Shown here piece by piece: positions 46,336 through 53,836 of a stretch of 64,000 nt of DNA (positions are counted from its first letter, which is position 1; the number at the start of each line of letters is the position of its first letter). Below the pieces are notes generated by a model. The model did no database searches and was not told the origin of the DNA. It saw only the letters and a program-made list of their open reading frames with translations. The position numbers were made by a program, and so were the translations under genes. Source of the DNA: Billgrantia lactosivorans (lineage in GTDB: Bacteria; Pseudomonadota; Gammaproteobacteria; Pseudomonadales; Halomonadaceae); the NCBI RefSeq assembly GCF_003254665.1, contig NZ_QHGY01000007.1, positions 1 through 64,000 of the forward strand, in the 5' to 3' direction.

Positions 46336-47306
46336 TTGGTGTGTATCCGCCCCGCTGGCTGACGGCTGTGCTGGCGGCCGGGGTCTTAGCTCTGGCATGC
46401 GGCTTAGCACCCCAAAGTGCCAGAGCGACGAGCATCACCACCCCGGAGATCGTGGAGTCCGCACTGTCGACGGAGTGCCTCGACTACAACGTTATCGGGA
46501 TCTGCGTGTGGCTCCACTGCACTACCTTCGGTTGCAGCATCCGAACCTCCGTCAAGGTCCGCCACTACATCCCGGAGCTGGTGGTGTCCAGCTATGAGAA
46601 CACCGGGGGGAACCCTTGGCGCGAAATCGCCATGGTGTCACCTCCCGCCGGAGACGCCTTGGCAGGCGGCCAGAGCACTTCCGAGGCACAGTCGGACATT
46701 CAGGAGCACCTGCGCTTCAAGAATGTCGATGCCATCGGTCACCCTGGTGCTGAGCTCTTCAACCAATTCGCCAGTGCCCTCGGGTACACCTGCTCCGGGG
46801 CCGCACAGGCCTTCCAGCCCTACTTCGTCTCGACGTTGGACGCGCTGGCGTGGCGCTCTGGCATCCCCGAGACGGCCTATCCCGAGGCGCTGATCCCTGG
46901 CCGCCGTGAGCTGGGGCAAATGGGATCGGATCTCTGGGGCAACATCTATCCCCGGAGCGGCTTCATCAACCAAGTGCACGATTACAAGTCAGCCGCTCTG
47001 ATGGCCCAGCGCTCCGCCGATATCGTCACACGCGAGGGCCAGCCTCACGTCTACCATCCGCTGGTGAGTTCTGAGAGGGATGGTTTCTGGCCACCGGATC
47101 CCGTAGTGGAGGGGGACAATGACCACCGGTGGCAGCATCTGATGCCCAAGATGAGCCGGTCCTGCGTCGTATGGCCCGACCGCAGTCCCACTGACACCTA
47201 TGCCGATCGCATCGATGAAGCCGGCGATTACGTCTTCGCCCTATGGGGGCGCTATCGCTGCTGCCGGCGGAGAGGCCAGGAACTGCTTTACCACACCGGC
47301 GACTAG
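46332..47306 (+). CDS. TIGR03756 family ICE protein (TraU-like)
   Basis: A 324-residue periplasmic protein with a signal peptide (AVLAAGVLALACGLAPQSARA). It is Cys-rich in the TraU manner (ECLDYNVIGICVWLHCTTFGCSIRTSVKVRHYIPE), and the C-terminal half has LGYTCSGAAQAFQPYFVSTLDALAWRSGIPE. Disulfide bonds are likely. TraU-type proteins are needed for pilus assembly or DNA transfer in F-like systems. The ATG overlaps the previous stop; an upstream open frame is not used. Confidence 0.87.
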   Translation: MIGVYPPRWLTAVLAAGVLALACGLAPQSARATSITTPEIVESALSTECLDYNVIGICVWLHCTTFGCSIRTSVKVRHYIPELVVSSYENTGGNPWREIAMVSPPAGDALAGGQSTSEAQSDIQEHLRFKNVDAIGHPGAELFNQFASALGYTCSGAAQAFQPYFVSTLDALAWRSGIPETAYPEALIPGRRELGQMGSDLWGNIYPRSGFINQVHDYKSAALMAQRSADIVTREGQPHVYHPLVSSERDGFWPPDPVVEGDNDHRWQHLMPKMSRSCVVWPDRSPTDTYADRIDEAGDYVFALWGRYRCCRRRGQELLYHTGD

Positions 47307-47320
47307 GCAAGGAGATCATC

Positions 47321-48751
47321 ATGAAGCGAACTTTCCTGAGTCCCATTTTGCCCGTAGTCGCGGCGATGGCCATGACCCTGGGTCAGGATGCCCAAGCCCA
47401 GTCCTTCGCCGACGATCTCTACTACGATATCGGCGGGGCCTCTCCATTCTCGATCTCTGCCGGTCGTGGTCACAATCCATACAAGACGGGCATGGGCATC
47501 CGTTGGAACATGAATTCCTCATGCGGAAACTTCGACATCGGTGCGACAGTATCAAACCAGCTGAATGGCCACTCCAACGGCTTTCAGAACCTGATGGGCG
47601 AGGTCGTCCAGAACGCCCAGGCCGCTGTCGCACAGCTCCCGGCCATGATCATCCAACGGGCCAATCCCGGTCTCTACGATCTGCTGTCCAATGGCGTCCT
47701 CCAGGGGCGCATGGACTTCGATAAGGGGAAATTATCGTGCCAGCAGATGGCCGAGCGGATGGCCGACGCAGCGATGGGTGCGGGCCTGCACGAAATGGCA
47801 GTAGCCGAGAGTTGGCAGGATGCTGCGACAAGGAATGACGACGTCGTGGCAGCGCAAGAGCAGGTCGAGCGGTCCGGCGGGAACGGTGGTACGACCTGGG
47901 TTGGTGGCCAGAGGCGGGGCGGCAGCAACCAGGAGCCCATCCGAGTCGTAGAGGATGTGGCCACTGCTGGCTACAACCTGCTGCATGGGCGCGACGACAT
48001 CACGAGCAAGGCAGCGGTGACCGGCGGCGGCGGCTGGGGATCGGTGCCCACCAACGAGGGTGACTGGATTGGCGGCGGCAACGGATCAGGCGGGGGCGGG
48101 AACGGCGAGTGCCAGGGGGGGATGTGCACCGTTTGGGGCAGTCCGGAAGACGCCGCCGAGTGGACCATCGCCGTGATCGGTGAGGATGAGCTGCAGACTT
48201 GCGAAGACTGCGAAAAGCAGCGGTCCCAGGCCGGTACCGGGCTGATGCGTGAGCTTGAGAAAGAGCAGCGTGAAGTGTACGAGAAACTCGTGGCGTTGGT
48301 GGCCGGCAATGAGCCGCCCACCCCCGAGAACCTTCGGGAGGTATCCGCGGGCGATGGGCTTACCGTGTCTCGTGGGGTGATCGAGTCGCTGCGCACCGAC
48401 CCCCAATCCAGCTTCCTCGTGCATCGCCTTTCCAGCGAGATGGCGCTGGCACGCACGTTGACCAAGGCCATCTGGGCAAGGCGGATGATGCTCGCCGGGG
48501 TCAGCGAGCCGGGAATTGCCAACAATGATCCAGCCATGACAGCTATCGATCGCCGCGTTGCCTCTCTGGACCGCGACATCAATTCCCTGAAGTCCGAGAT
48601 GGAGATCCGCAAGACCTTGGCCGGCAGTGCCGCGGGTACCGCATTGGAACGGGCCGCCAACCGTGCGGCAGGTTCCACCCGAGACGAGACAGCACGTCCC
48701 GGGGCAACTCTGGATAGCCGTGGCCGGCCGATGAATGGGGAAGAAGAGTGA
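47321..48751 (+). CDS. TIGR03755 family ICE protein (TraH-like)
   Basis: A 476-residue periplasmic protein with a signal peptide (LPVVAAMAMTLGQDAQA). The N-terminal part has DDLYYDIGGASPFSISAG, WNMNSSCGNFDIGATVSNQLNG and LPAMIIQRANPGLYDLLSNG, as in TraH proteins. A Gly-rich linker (near residues 230-265) leads to a helical C-terminal part. An AAGGAG site seven bases before the ATG fixes the start; the frame is open upstream within the TraU-like gene. It overlaps the next gene by four bases. Confidence 0.86.
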   Translation: MKRTFLSPILPVVAAMAMTLGQDAQAQSFADDLYYDIGGASPFSISAGRGHNPYKTGMGIRWNMNSSCGNFDIGATVSNQLNGHSNGFQNLMGEVVQNAQAAVAQLPAMIIQRANPGLYDLLSNGVLQGRMDFDKGKLSCQQMAERMADAAMGAGLHEMAVAESWQDAATRNDDVVAAQEQVERSGGNGGTTWVGGQRRGGSNQEPIRVVEDVATAGYNLLHGRDDITSKAAVTGGGGWGSVPTNEGDWIGGGNGSGGGGNGECQGGMCTVWGSPEDAAEWTIAVIGEDELQTCEDCEKQRSQAGTGLMRELEKEQREVYEKLVALVAGNEPPTPENLREVSAGDGLTVSRGVIESLRTDPQSSFLVHRLSSEMALARTLTKAIWARRMMLAGVSEPGIANNDPAMTAIDRRVASLDRDINSLKSEMEIRKTLAGSAAGTALERAANRAAGSTRDETARPGATLDSRGRPMNGEEE

Positions 48752-49128
48752 ACCGCTTCCGGCACGCTTGGTACCACCCGAGGCGTTGGCCGTCGCTGGT
48801 GGTCTTCGTGGTGTCCCTGGTGGCTGTGGTCTTCCTCAGCGGTGTCATCGCCTCGATCGGCATCCGGATGGCCGGCAGTCTGTCTGCCTGGAGAACCATC
48901 ATGGACACTGCGACCCCACTACTAATGGGATGCCGTTTGGTGTTCTACGGCGCGATCACTTGGCTGTGGCTCCGTTACTGGAAGCCCAGCGTGCTGGTAA
49001 GTGTTGAGGATGACCGAGACGGCGGCGTGCGAGCCCGCCACAAGCTCAAGCGCACCGAACTCGTGTCGGTAGGCTTCATCGTCATGCTCGAGACGATGAA
49101 CGTAGCCAACTGGCTTGGAGGCATGTGA
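48748..49128 (+). CDS. Small ICE membrane protein between the TraH- and TraG-like genes
   Basis: A 126-residue protein with three or four hydrophobic helices (SLVVFVVSLVAVVFLSGVIAS; TPLLMGCRLVFYGAITWLWLRYW; ELVSVGFIVMLETMNVANWL). Proteins of this size at this place occur in other PFGI-1 type elements, but I do not recall a family name. The GTG start overlaps the upstream stop, and its own stop shares bases with the traG start, so all three genes are translationally linked. Confidence 0.72.
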   Translation: MNRFRHAWYHPRRWPSLVVFVVSLVAVVFLSGVIASIGIRMAGSLSAWRTIMDTATPLLMGCRLVFYGAITWLWLRYWKPSVLVSVEDDRDGGVRARHKLKRTELVSVGFIVMLETMNVANWLGGM

Positions 49129-50669
49129 TGGAGGGAATACTCACGGCGCCGCTGGTGGTTTTCGACTACCTTACCAACGCCTTGGTCATGCTTGGCTGGT
49201 TGATCCATAACGCCATCTGGAACGTGATGACCAGTACCGCACTGGCGGCGATTCCGTTCATCGCTCTGATTGCTTCTGAATGGTACAAGGCTCGCCAGGA
49301 GGGCGATGACGAGGGCAACAAGGGAGTCTTGACCATCAACCGCATAGAGACGCGGTTGTACGCCATGGCGCTGATCCTCCTGTTCACCTGCCAGCCGATT
49401 CTCCAGGTACAACTAACCACGGTAGATGTGGACCAGAGACGCAGCCAAGAGTGTGGGACGCGTCAATTCGCTAGCGGAGGGTGGGGAGAGTCGACTCTCA
49501 GTGCGATCGATGGGGAGACAGCGAACATCCCCGTCTGGTGGGCTTTCGTCCATGCCGTATCTCATGGCATGACCGGGGCGGCCATTACAGCCATTCCATG
49601 CAGTACCGACTTGCAGTCGATTCGCACCGAGCTGGACTTGAACTCGATCGAGGACCCGGTGCTCGAGCGCGAAGTCGGCGAATTCCAGTTGGCCTGTTTC
49701 GGGCCCGCCCGTAACAGGCTCTTCCAGGAGCATGGAAGCGTCGAGCCCTCTCGCGCCCAGGATGTCGACTGGATCGGTAGCCGCTTCTTTCTGGATACCC
49801 CAGGCTATTACGACAGTTTTCATGCTGGTCGGCCGGTAACAGGCTTCCCCTATGACGCAGAGCGGGACGTGTCTCGGCCCAACACCGGCCCCGGTCAGCC
49901 CGGCTACCCAACCTGCCGGGAATGGTGGTCGTCGTCCGACATCGGCCTGCGAGCGAGACTGCACGACCAGGTCGATTCAGGGTTCTGGGACAGCTTCCGC
50001 AGCGTATTCACCAGTAACGAAGCCGAGGACTACGTGATCCGGCGGATGGTTAGCCCCAGGTCGGGAGCAGCGAGCGGGAACTTGGACCAAGCCGTTGTAG
50101 GCTACCGGGACCTGGGCGGAGGCGGCCGAGCAGGATTCTGGGATTCGATTGTGATGGGGGCAGGCGCGATTGGTGGCGGTTTGTCTATTCTACCGTTCTC
50201 GGCGGGGATGGACATGCTGAAACAGGCACTGCCCATGGTTCAGGCTACCCTGGTGATGGCCTTGGTGATCTGCCTGCCCTTCGTGACGGTAATCTCGGGC
50301 TATTCGTACAAGGCGGTGAGCATGGCCACTTTCGGTCTATTCGGAACCTGGTTCCTGACGTTCTGGTGGGAACTGGCGAGATGGATCGACTCGAAGCTGA
50401 TCGATTTTATCTATAACAGCGATGCGGCTAAGATGAGCTGGATGGCTGCTGCCAACAATGCCTACGACCAGCTGGTATTGCAGTTCGTCGAGGGCATGAT
50501 GTTCCTGGTGCTGCCATCAATCTGGCTTGCTGTGCTGAGCTGGGCAGGCTTGAAGGCCGGAGGAGCCATCTCCAATAGCATGGGGGATGGAGGTGCAAAA
50601 TCCCAGAGAGTCGGCGAGAAGGGAGGGGGCCAGGCCCAGTCCGCTGCTTCTGGAGGAAAAGCAAAGTAA
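49128..50669 (+). CDS. traG: TraG N-terminal domain protein
   Basis: A 513-residue inner-membrane protein of the F-type TraG N-terminal family, needed for pilus assembly and mating-pair stabilisation. Hydrophobic helices lie near the N-terminus (VVFDYLTNALVMLGWLIHNA; MALILLFTCQPIL) and in the C-terminal third (VQATLVMALVICLPFVTVISGY; ATFGLFGTWFLTFWWELARW), with a long periplasmic part between that starts QRRSQECGTRQF. The C-terminal tail is Gly/Ala/Gln-rich. The ATG at 49128 has a GGAGG site. It is the last gene of the plus-strand transfer block. Confidence 0.88.
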   Translation: MEGILTAPLVVFDYLTNALVMLGWLIHNAIWNVMTSTALAAIPFIALIASEWYKARQEGDDEGNKGVLTINRIETRLYAMALILLFTCQPILQVQLTTVDVDQRRSQECGTRQFASGGWGESTLSAIDGETANIPVWWAFVHAVSHGMTGAAITAIPCSTDLQSIRTELDLNSIEDPVLEREVGEFQLACFGPARNRLFQEHGSVEPSRAQDVDWIGSRFFLDTPGYYDSFHAGRPVTGFPYDAERDVSRPNTGPGQPGYPTCREWWSSSDIGLRARLHDQVDSGFWDSFRSVFTSNEAEDYVIRRMVSPRSGAASGNLDQAVVGYRDLGGGGRAGFWDSIVMGAGAIGGGLSILPFSAGMDMLKQALPMVQATLVMALVICLPFVTVISGYSYKAVSMATFGLFGTWFLTFWWELARWIDSKLIDFIYNSDAAKMSWMAAANNAYDQLVLQFVEGMMFLVLPSIWLAVLSWAGLKAGGAISNSMGDGGAKSQRVGEKGGGQAQSAASGGKAK

Positions 50670-50700
50670 GGTGGTGAATCACACGGGACTCGACACTTAC

Positions 50701-51060
50701 TCAGTCTAACCTATTACCATCCTTACCGTAGTAGCCATAACCAGCGCCAAAATCCCCCCAGCCAAGATCCTGTTTCTCTTCCTCGCTGTCGGAGGACGGT
50801 GAGGCAGCGGACTGAAACATGCCATGGGCGAGACCAGCGGCAAGTGCCAAGCTACCAGCGAGCAGTTTGCCTCCTAAGCTGCTAGCACGCTTCCATCCAT
50901 CAACGGTGGCTGCTGCCTTGGCGGTGGAACGGACACTGGAAAATGCAGACTTTCTCAAGATTCTGAGGGATTCTGCAGTGGTGGTTTGGGTATGCCAGCC
51001 GTTAGACCAGCCATTGCCAGCCTTCTGTGGAGTGTCAGAGCGAAGGAATTTATGACTCAT
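50701..51060 (-). CDS. Small membrane protein, possibly DUF3742-like
   Basis: A 119-residue protein with a basic N-terminal half, one Gly/Ala-rich transmembrane segment (LGGKLLAGSLALAAGLAHGMF), an acidic stretch (SPSSDSEEEKQDLG) and an aromatic tip (GAGYGYYGKDGNRLD). In related elements a DUF3742 gene lies behind traG on the opposite strand and ends in a similar G-Y-x-RLD manner; the match here is weak and by position. A GAGGAG site precedes the ATG. Its convergent end faces traG. Confidence 0.55.
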   Translation of the reverse strand: MSHKFLRSDTPQKAGNGWSNGWHTQTTTAESLRILRKSAFSSVRSTAKAAATVDGWKRASSLGGKLLAGSLALAAGLAHGMFQSAASPSSDSEEEKQDLGWGDFGAGYGYYGKDGNRLD

Positions 51061-51201
51061 GGTGAACTCCTCGCCGCTGTTGCAGCTACAACAACTTCTT
51101 AGCAGTGTGCTTGTGGGCCAGACATTGCGTTCATCCCGCTCTACTGGCAGCCGCGACGCATGCCAGACGTCTAATACATTTCACCCTTAAGGTAGCATGA
51201 A

Positions 51202-51257
51202 ATTCAAAATCCGCCGGGTGCAAGCCCTTGTCGGTTCGAGTCCGACCGCCGGTACCA
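51202..51257 (+). other. 3' half of tRNA-Leu(CAA): candidate attachment core
   Basis: From the anticodon loop (TTCAAAA) onward the sequence is a tRNA-Leu: anticodon-stem 3' arm, a long variable arm with GGG/CCC, a T arm (GTCGG / CCGAC around TTCGAGT), the acceptor 3' strand CGCCGGT, a discriminator A and CCA. The 5' half is absent: the bases to the left are unrelated. Integrases of tRNA-targeting elements recombine in just this segment. The integrase stop codon lies 54 bases away. Confidence 0.85.
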
Positions 51258-51310
51258 CTTGGAAAACAGTCGCTTACGAGCGGCTGTTTGTGTTTCTACC
51301 CTCCCTTTTT

Positions 51311-52327
51311 CTAGTGTGTGGTCGCAGTTTGGTCGCAGAAGGCCCCGCTCAAGCTCGGCAGGCGAGCGCCGATATCGTCCAGACCCGCATCGAACATGTG
51401 CGAGTAGCGGCTGGTGACGATCAGGCTGGAATGCCCCAGCAGATCGCGCACCGTGGTCATGCTCTCGCCGGCCTGGGCCAGCATGCTGGCATAGCTGTGG
51501 CGCAGGTCGTGAAAGCGCAGATCGGGCCGCCCCACAGACTGGCGAGCGTGTTCCCACACCGTTCGCAGGCGATGATAGGTCGTCGCGAAGGGTAGCTCCT
51601 CCAGCCATGCCCGGGCGTCCTCCGGTACCGGCACCACCCGGGCCTTGCCGCTCTTCGTCTGGTCTGGTCGCAGCAGAATGCGACCACCTTGGACGTTCTG
51701 CGGGTCCAGCGCCAGCAGCTCGCCCTGGCGCAGCCCGGTGAGCGCTGCCAGGGCGATCACCCGCTTCTCGACAATCGAGTGATCGGGGATGGCTTGTAGC
51801 AACTGATTCACCTGCTCGATGGTCAGGTACACATGCCGTTCGTTCTTGGGCATCTTCTTGCGGATCTTGTCGCCCAGAGGGCGGTCCAGCCATCCCCATT
51901 CCCGATAGGCAAGGTTCAGTACCCGCTTGACCACCTGCAGATGGTTGTTGATGGTGCTCTGCGCACGCCCTTGCTTGCGCAGGTCTCGGGCCATCTCGCG
52001 GGCCTTGTCGACGCTGTCCATGCCGAGCAGCACCCGGTCGCCCATGTAGCGAGCCACCGGGCGGATGGCCTTCGCCTGACTGGCCACGTCGTACTCGTCG
52101 ATCCATCGCTCGAGACCGTCGATGAAGGTGCGCCGCGGTTGGCGCCCCATGGCTTCACCCTGGAAAGCCGCCTCGTTCAACTCTGCCTGGCGCTTCGCTG
52201 CGTATTCCCGCGCCTGTCGCTCCCCTTCTCGATTCCCCGCAAACGTTCGTTGATATCGGTGACCGTGGTACGTTTCCGTGACCACCCACCGGTTCCTCTT
52301 TTCCCTGTATCTGACTGTGATTCCCAT
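51311..52327 (-). CDS. int: Tyrosine recombinase (phage-type integrase)
   Basis: A 338-residue integrase. The N-terminal arm-binding part (ITVRYREKRNRWVV...YHGHRYQRTFAG) precedes a core-binding SAM-like domain (about 65-155). The catalytic residues are all present: Arg200 in TGLRQGE, His273 and Arg276 in HDLRHSY, His299 in LLGHSS, and the nucleophile Tyr308 in SRYSH. The stop faces the tRNA-Leu fragment, the arrangement of attP-adjacent integrases. Its 5' end overlaps the excisionase-like gene by about 150 bases. Confidence 0.93.
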   Translation of the reverse strand: MGITVRYREKRNRWVVTETYHGHRYQRTFAGNREGERQAREYAAKRQAELNEAAFQGEAMGRQPRRTFIDGLERWIDEYDVASQAKAIRPVARYMGDRVLLGMDSVDKAREMARDLRKQGRAQSTINNHLQVVKRVLNLAYREWGWLDRPLGDKIRKKMPKNERHVYLTIEQVNQLLQAIPDHSIVEKRVIALAALTGLRQGELLALDPQNVQGGRILLRPDQTKSGKARVVPVPEDARAWLEELPFATTYHRLRTVWEHARQSVGRPDLRFHDLRHSYASMLAQAGESMTTVRDLLGHSSLIVTSRYSHMFDAGLDDIGARLPSLSGAFCDQTATTH

Positions 52328-52515
52328 TTGTCGCGTTCCTCAAGCTGAGGGCCGCGCTTGCAGCTCTCAGCGTACCTCTCCACTGCGCTCCGCTCAAAGC
52401 GAACCGCACTACCGATCTGCACGAAACCGATGCGGTGCTTGTTGCCGTACACCCAGCTCGTGCTCATGCCCAGCCATTCAGCTACCTGATCGGGTCGTAG
52501 TAGTTGTCCGGCCAT
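52177..52515 (-). CDS. Excisionase-like helix-turn-helix protein
   Basis: A 112-residue protein whose N-terminal 50 residues form a winged helix-turn-helix of the AlpA/Xis type (LLRPDQVAEWLGMSTSWVYGNKHRIGFVQIG, then VRFERSAVERY). The basic C-terminal 60 residues are unstructured and lie largely over the start of the integrase gene in another frame. Such proteins control excision. The ATG at 52515 has a GGAG site six bases away and is preferred over one five codons upstream. Confidence 0.78.
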   Translation of the reverse strand: MAGQLLRPDQVAEWLGMSTSWVYGNKHRIGFVQIGSAVRFERSAVERYAESCKRGPQLEERDKWESQSDTGKRGTGGWSRKRTTVTDINERLRGIEKGSDRRGNTQRSARQS

Positions 52516-52830
52516 CGCTGCTCCTCTCATTGGCTGGCTTAATGGCTAATCTTTGCAACCAGCTTTCATCTGCGTACCGGCGTTGCTTAATAAGCTCCTA
52601 GCTTTAAGGAGCGCTATTGACTTGAATGGATTTGTGTGATTGGGGTTGTGCTGTATGGCAGGGTGGCTTCAGCCTTGGTCTGGTGTTATACAAGCGTGAC
52701 TGCTCCCGATTGGAGGTTAATGATTGGCCGTCCACCCTTAAAAAGGGCTTCTAATAAAGCGAGTGGTCAATCAAGCGGAAATTTCAGATAACGAGTGTTG
52801 GGGTCGTTGTTTTATTTCATGGGGGTGATG
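52516..52830. other. Intergenic control region between divergent genes
   Basis: About 315 bases lie between the minus-strand excisionase gene and the plus-strand AT-rich gene. No gene is seen. The right two thirds are AT-rich, and a TTGACTTG stretch near 52619 could be a -35 box. Promoters for both directions should lie here. Confidence 0.4.
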
Positions 52831-53595
52831 ATGAGTCTGGTTGAGTCGTGGTCAGCTATTCATTGTTTGGCAGGAAGAATGCTGAAAGAGTATGTTAGCA
52901 AGCATTCAGAATATAAGGGTGAGGCAATAGATTGCGATGCACTTATCCTAAAAGCGAAAGAGGATTTGTCTTACGGACGCTTTGACCAGTCGGAGCGCGA
53001 ATTTCCACTCAATGTTTTTCAAGGGAAAGAAGATTTTGAGGAGGGTGTGGAATATCATTTCAATGCATCTGTTCGTCAATTCGTTGCGGCCAAGATGGTT
53101 TATGAAAACGATATGAAGTATGTGGTAAAGGAGTTTTCTGATTATGAGCAGGAGGAGTTAATATATAAGCTTGGTAAGGACATGATAGCAAAGTATTCCT
53201 GCGCAATTCAGCATACTGCTGCTTGTGACGTATTAAAATACTTGAAGAGTAATTTGCCTAAAATCCTCTCTAAAAACATGCGCAAGGCGAATGAGGATAA
53301 GAAATATGCTGAACGAGTATTGCTGACTGCAATCGTAAAGGAAATAATAAAAGGGCATCGTCCGAAAGATGGTTGGTCGGGTGCTGTTGTTGCCTCACAA
53401 GACATTACTAAAAAAATAATTGCGTTGAATGAAATATGCCCTTTGCCAATTGAGCATGATGAAAATAAGTTGTTCGATAAAGTATCAAAGCTAATTGAGC
53501 TGGAGCCTTCTGTGATCAAGGTATATAAAGAAGCTGCTAAAAATTCACGCGAAGACCCTGCTGCCCTAAGGAGAGTGAAGTTTGGAAAGTGGTGA
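52831..53595 (+). CDS. AT-rich orphan gene
   Basis: A 254-residue cytoplasmic protein, mostly helical and Lys/Glu-rich, that matches no family I know. Visible segments are SLVESWSAIHCLAGRMLKEYVSKHSEY, EEGVEYHFNASVRQFVAAKMVYENDMKYVVKEF and a long basic helix (SKNMRKANEDKKYAERVLLTAIVKEIIKGHRP). Base composition and codon use are far more AT-rich than in any neighbour, a sign of recent transfer. An in-frame start 12 codons upstream exists, but the GGGGG stretch fits the ATG at 52831. Its place behind the integrase makes it a cargo gene; a defence role is possible but not shown. Confidence 0.75.
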   Translation: MSLVESWSAIHCLAGRMLKEYVSKHSEYKGEAIDCDALILKAKEDLSYGRFDQSEREFPLNVFQGKEDFEEGVEYHFNASVRQFVAAKMVYENDMKYVVKEFSDYEQEELIYKLGKDMIAKYSCAIQHTAACDVLKYLKSNLPKILSKNMRKANEDKKYAERVLLTAIVKEIIKGHRPKDGWSGAVVASQDITKKIIALNEICPLPIEHDENKLFDKVSKLIELEPSVIKVYKEAAKNSREDPAALRRVKFGKW

Positions 53596-53664
53596 ACATG
53601 TCAGGTAAATACCGTCACACCTCACTTGAGGACTCGACACGGCATTCGACGCCTCGAACGGTTC

Positions 53665-53704
53665 AAGGCCAGCATTGGCGGCGGGAGTCGCCAATGCTGG
53701 CCTT
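53665..53704. terminator. Strong inverted repeat between convergent genes
   Basis: A perfect 16-bp stem (AAGGCCAGCATTGGCG and its complement) encloses an 8-nt loop. It lies between the AT-rich gene and the end of the DUF3987 gene and can stop transcription from both sides. Confidence 0.75.
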
Positions 53705-53836
53705 GTTGGCGTTGTAACATGTAGAGAGTGTCTGATTGGCAAGTGATCGCCATGCCGACTCCCTGTTGGGGCAGGTCAAAAGTTGCTGCTGAAGGGTAAA
53801 TTAAACTCTTCAGTCGGGCGCCAAGCGAAGCGAGAG

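Larger units (their letters stand above)
16874..51060 (+). mobile_element. Integrative and conjugative element, PFGI-1/pKLC102/ICEclc type
   Basis: A parA-dnaB-parB maintenance block, ssb-topB, and a full set of the TIGR0374x/0375x mating-pair genes with traD and traG lie in the order typical of this ICE family. The left end is taken as the base after tRNA-Thr. The right end is not defined: the element may stop near 51.1 kb or run on through the second integrase block. No second copy of the tRNA-Thr 3' end was found, and no relaxase gene is visible, so the element may be incomplete. Confidence 0.85.
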
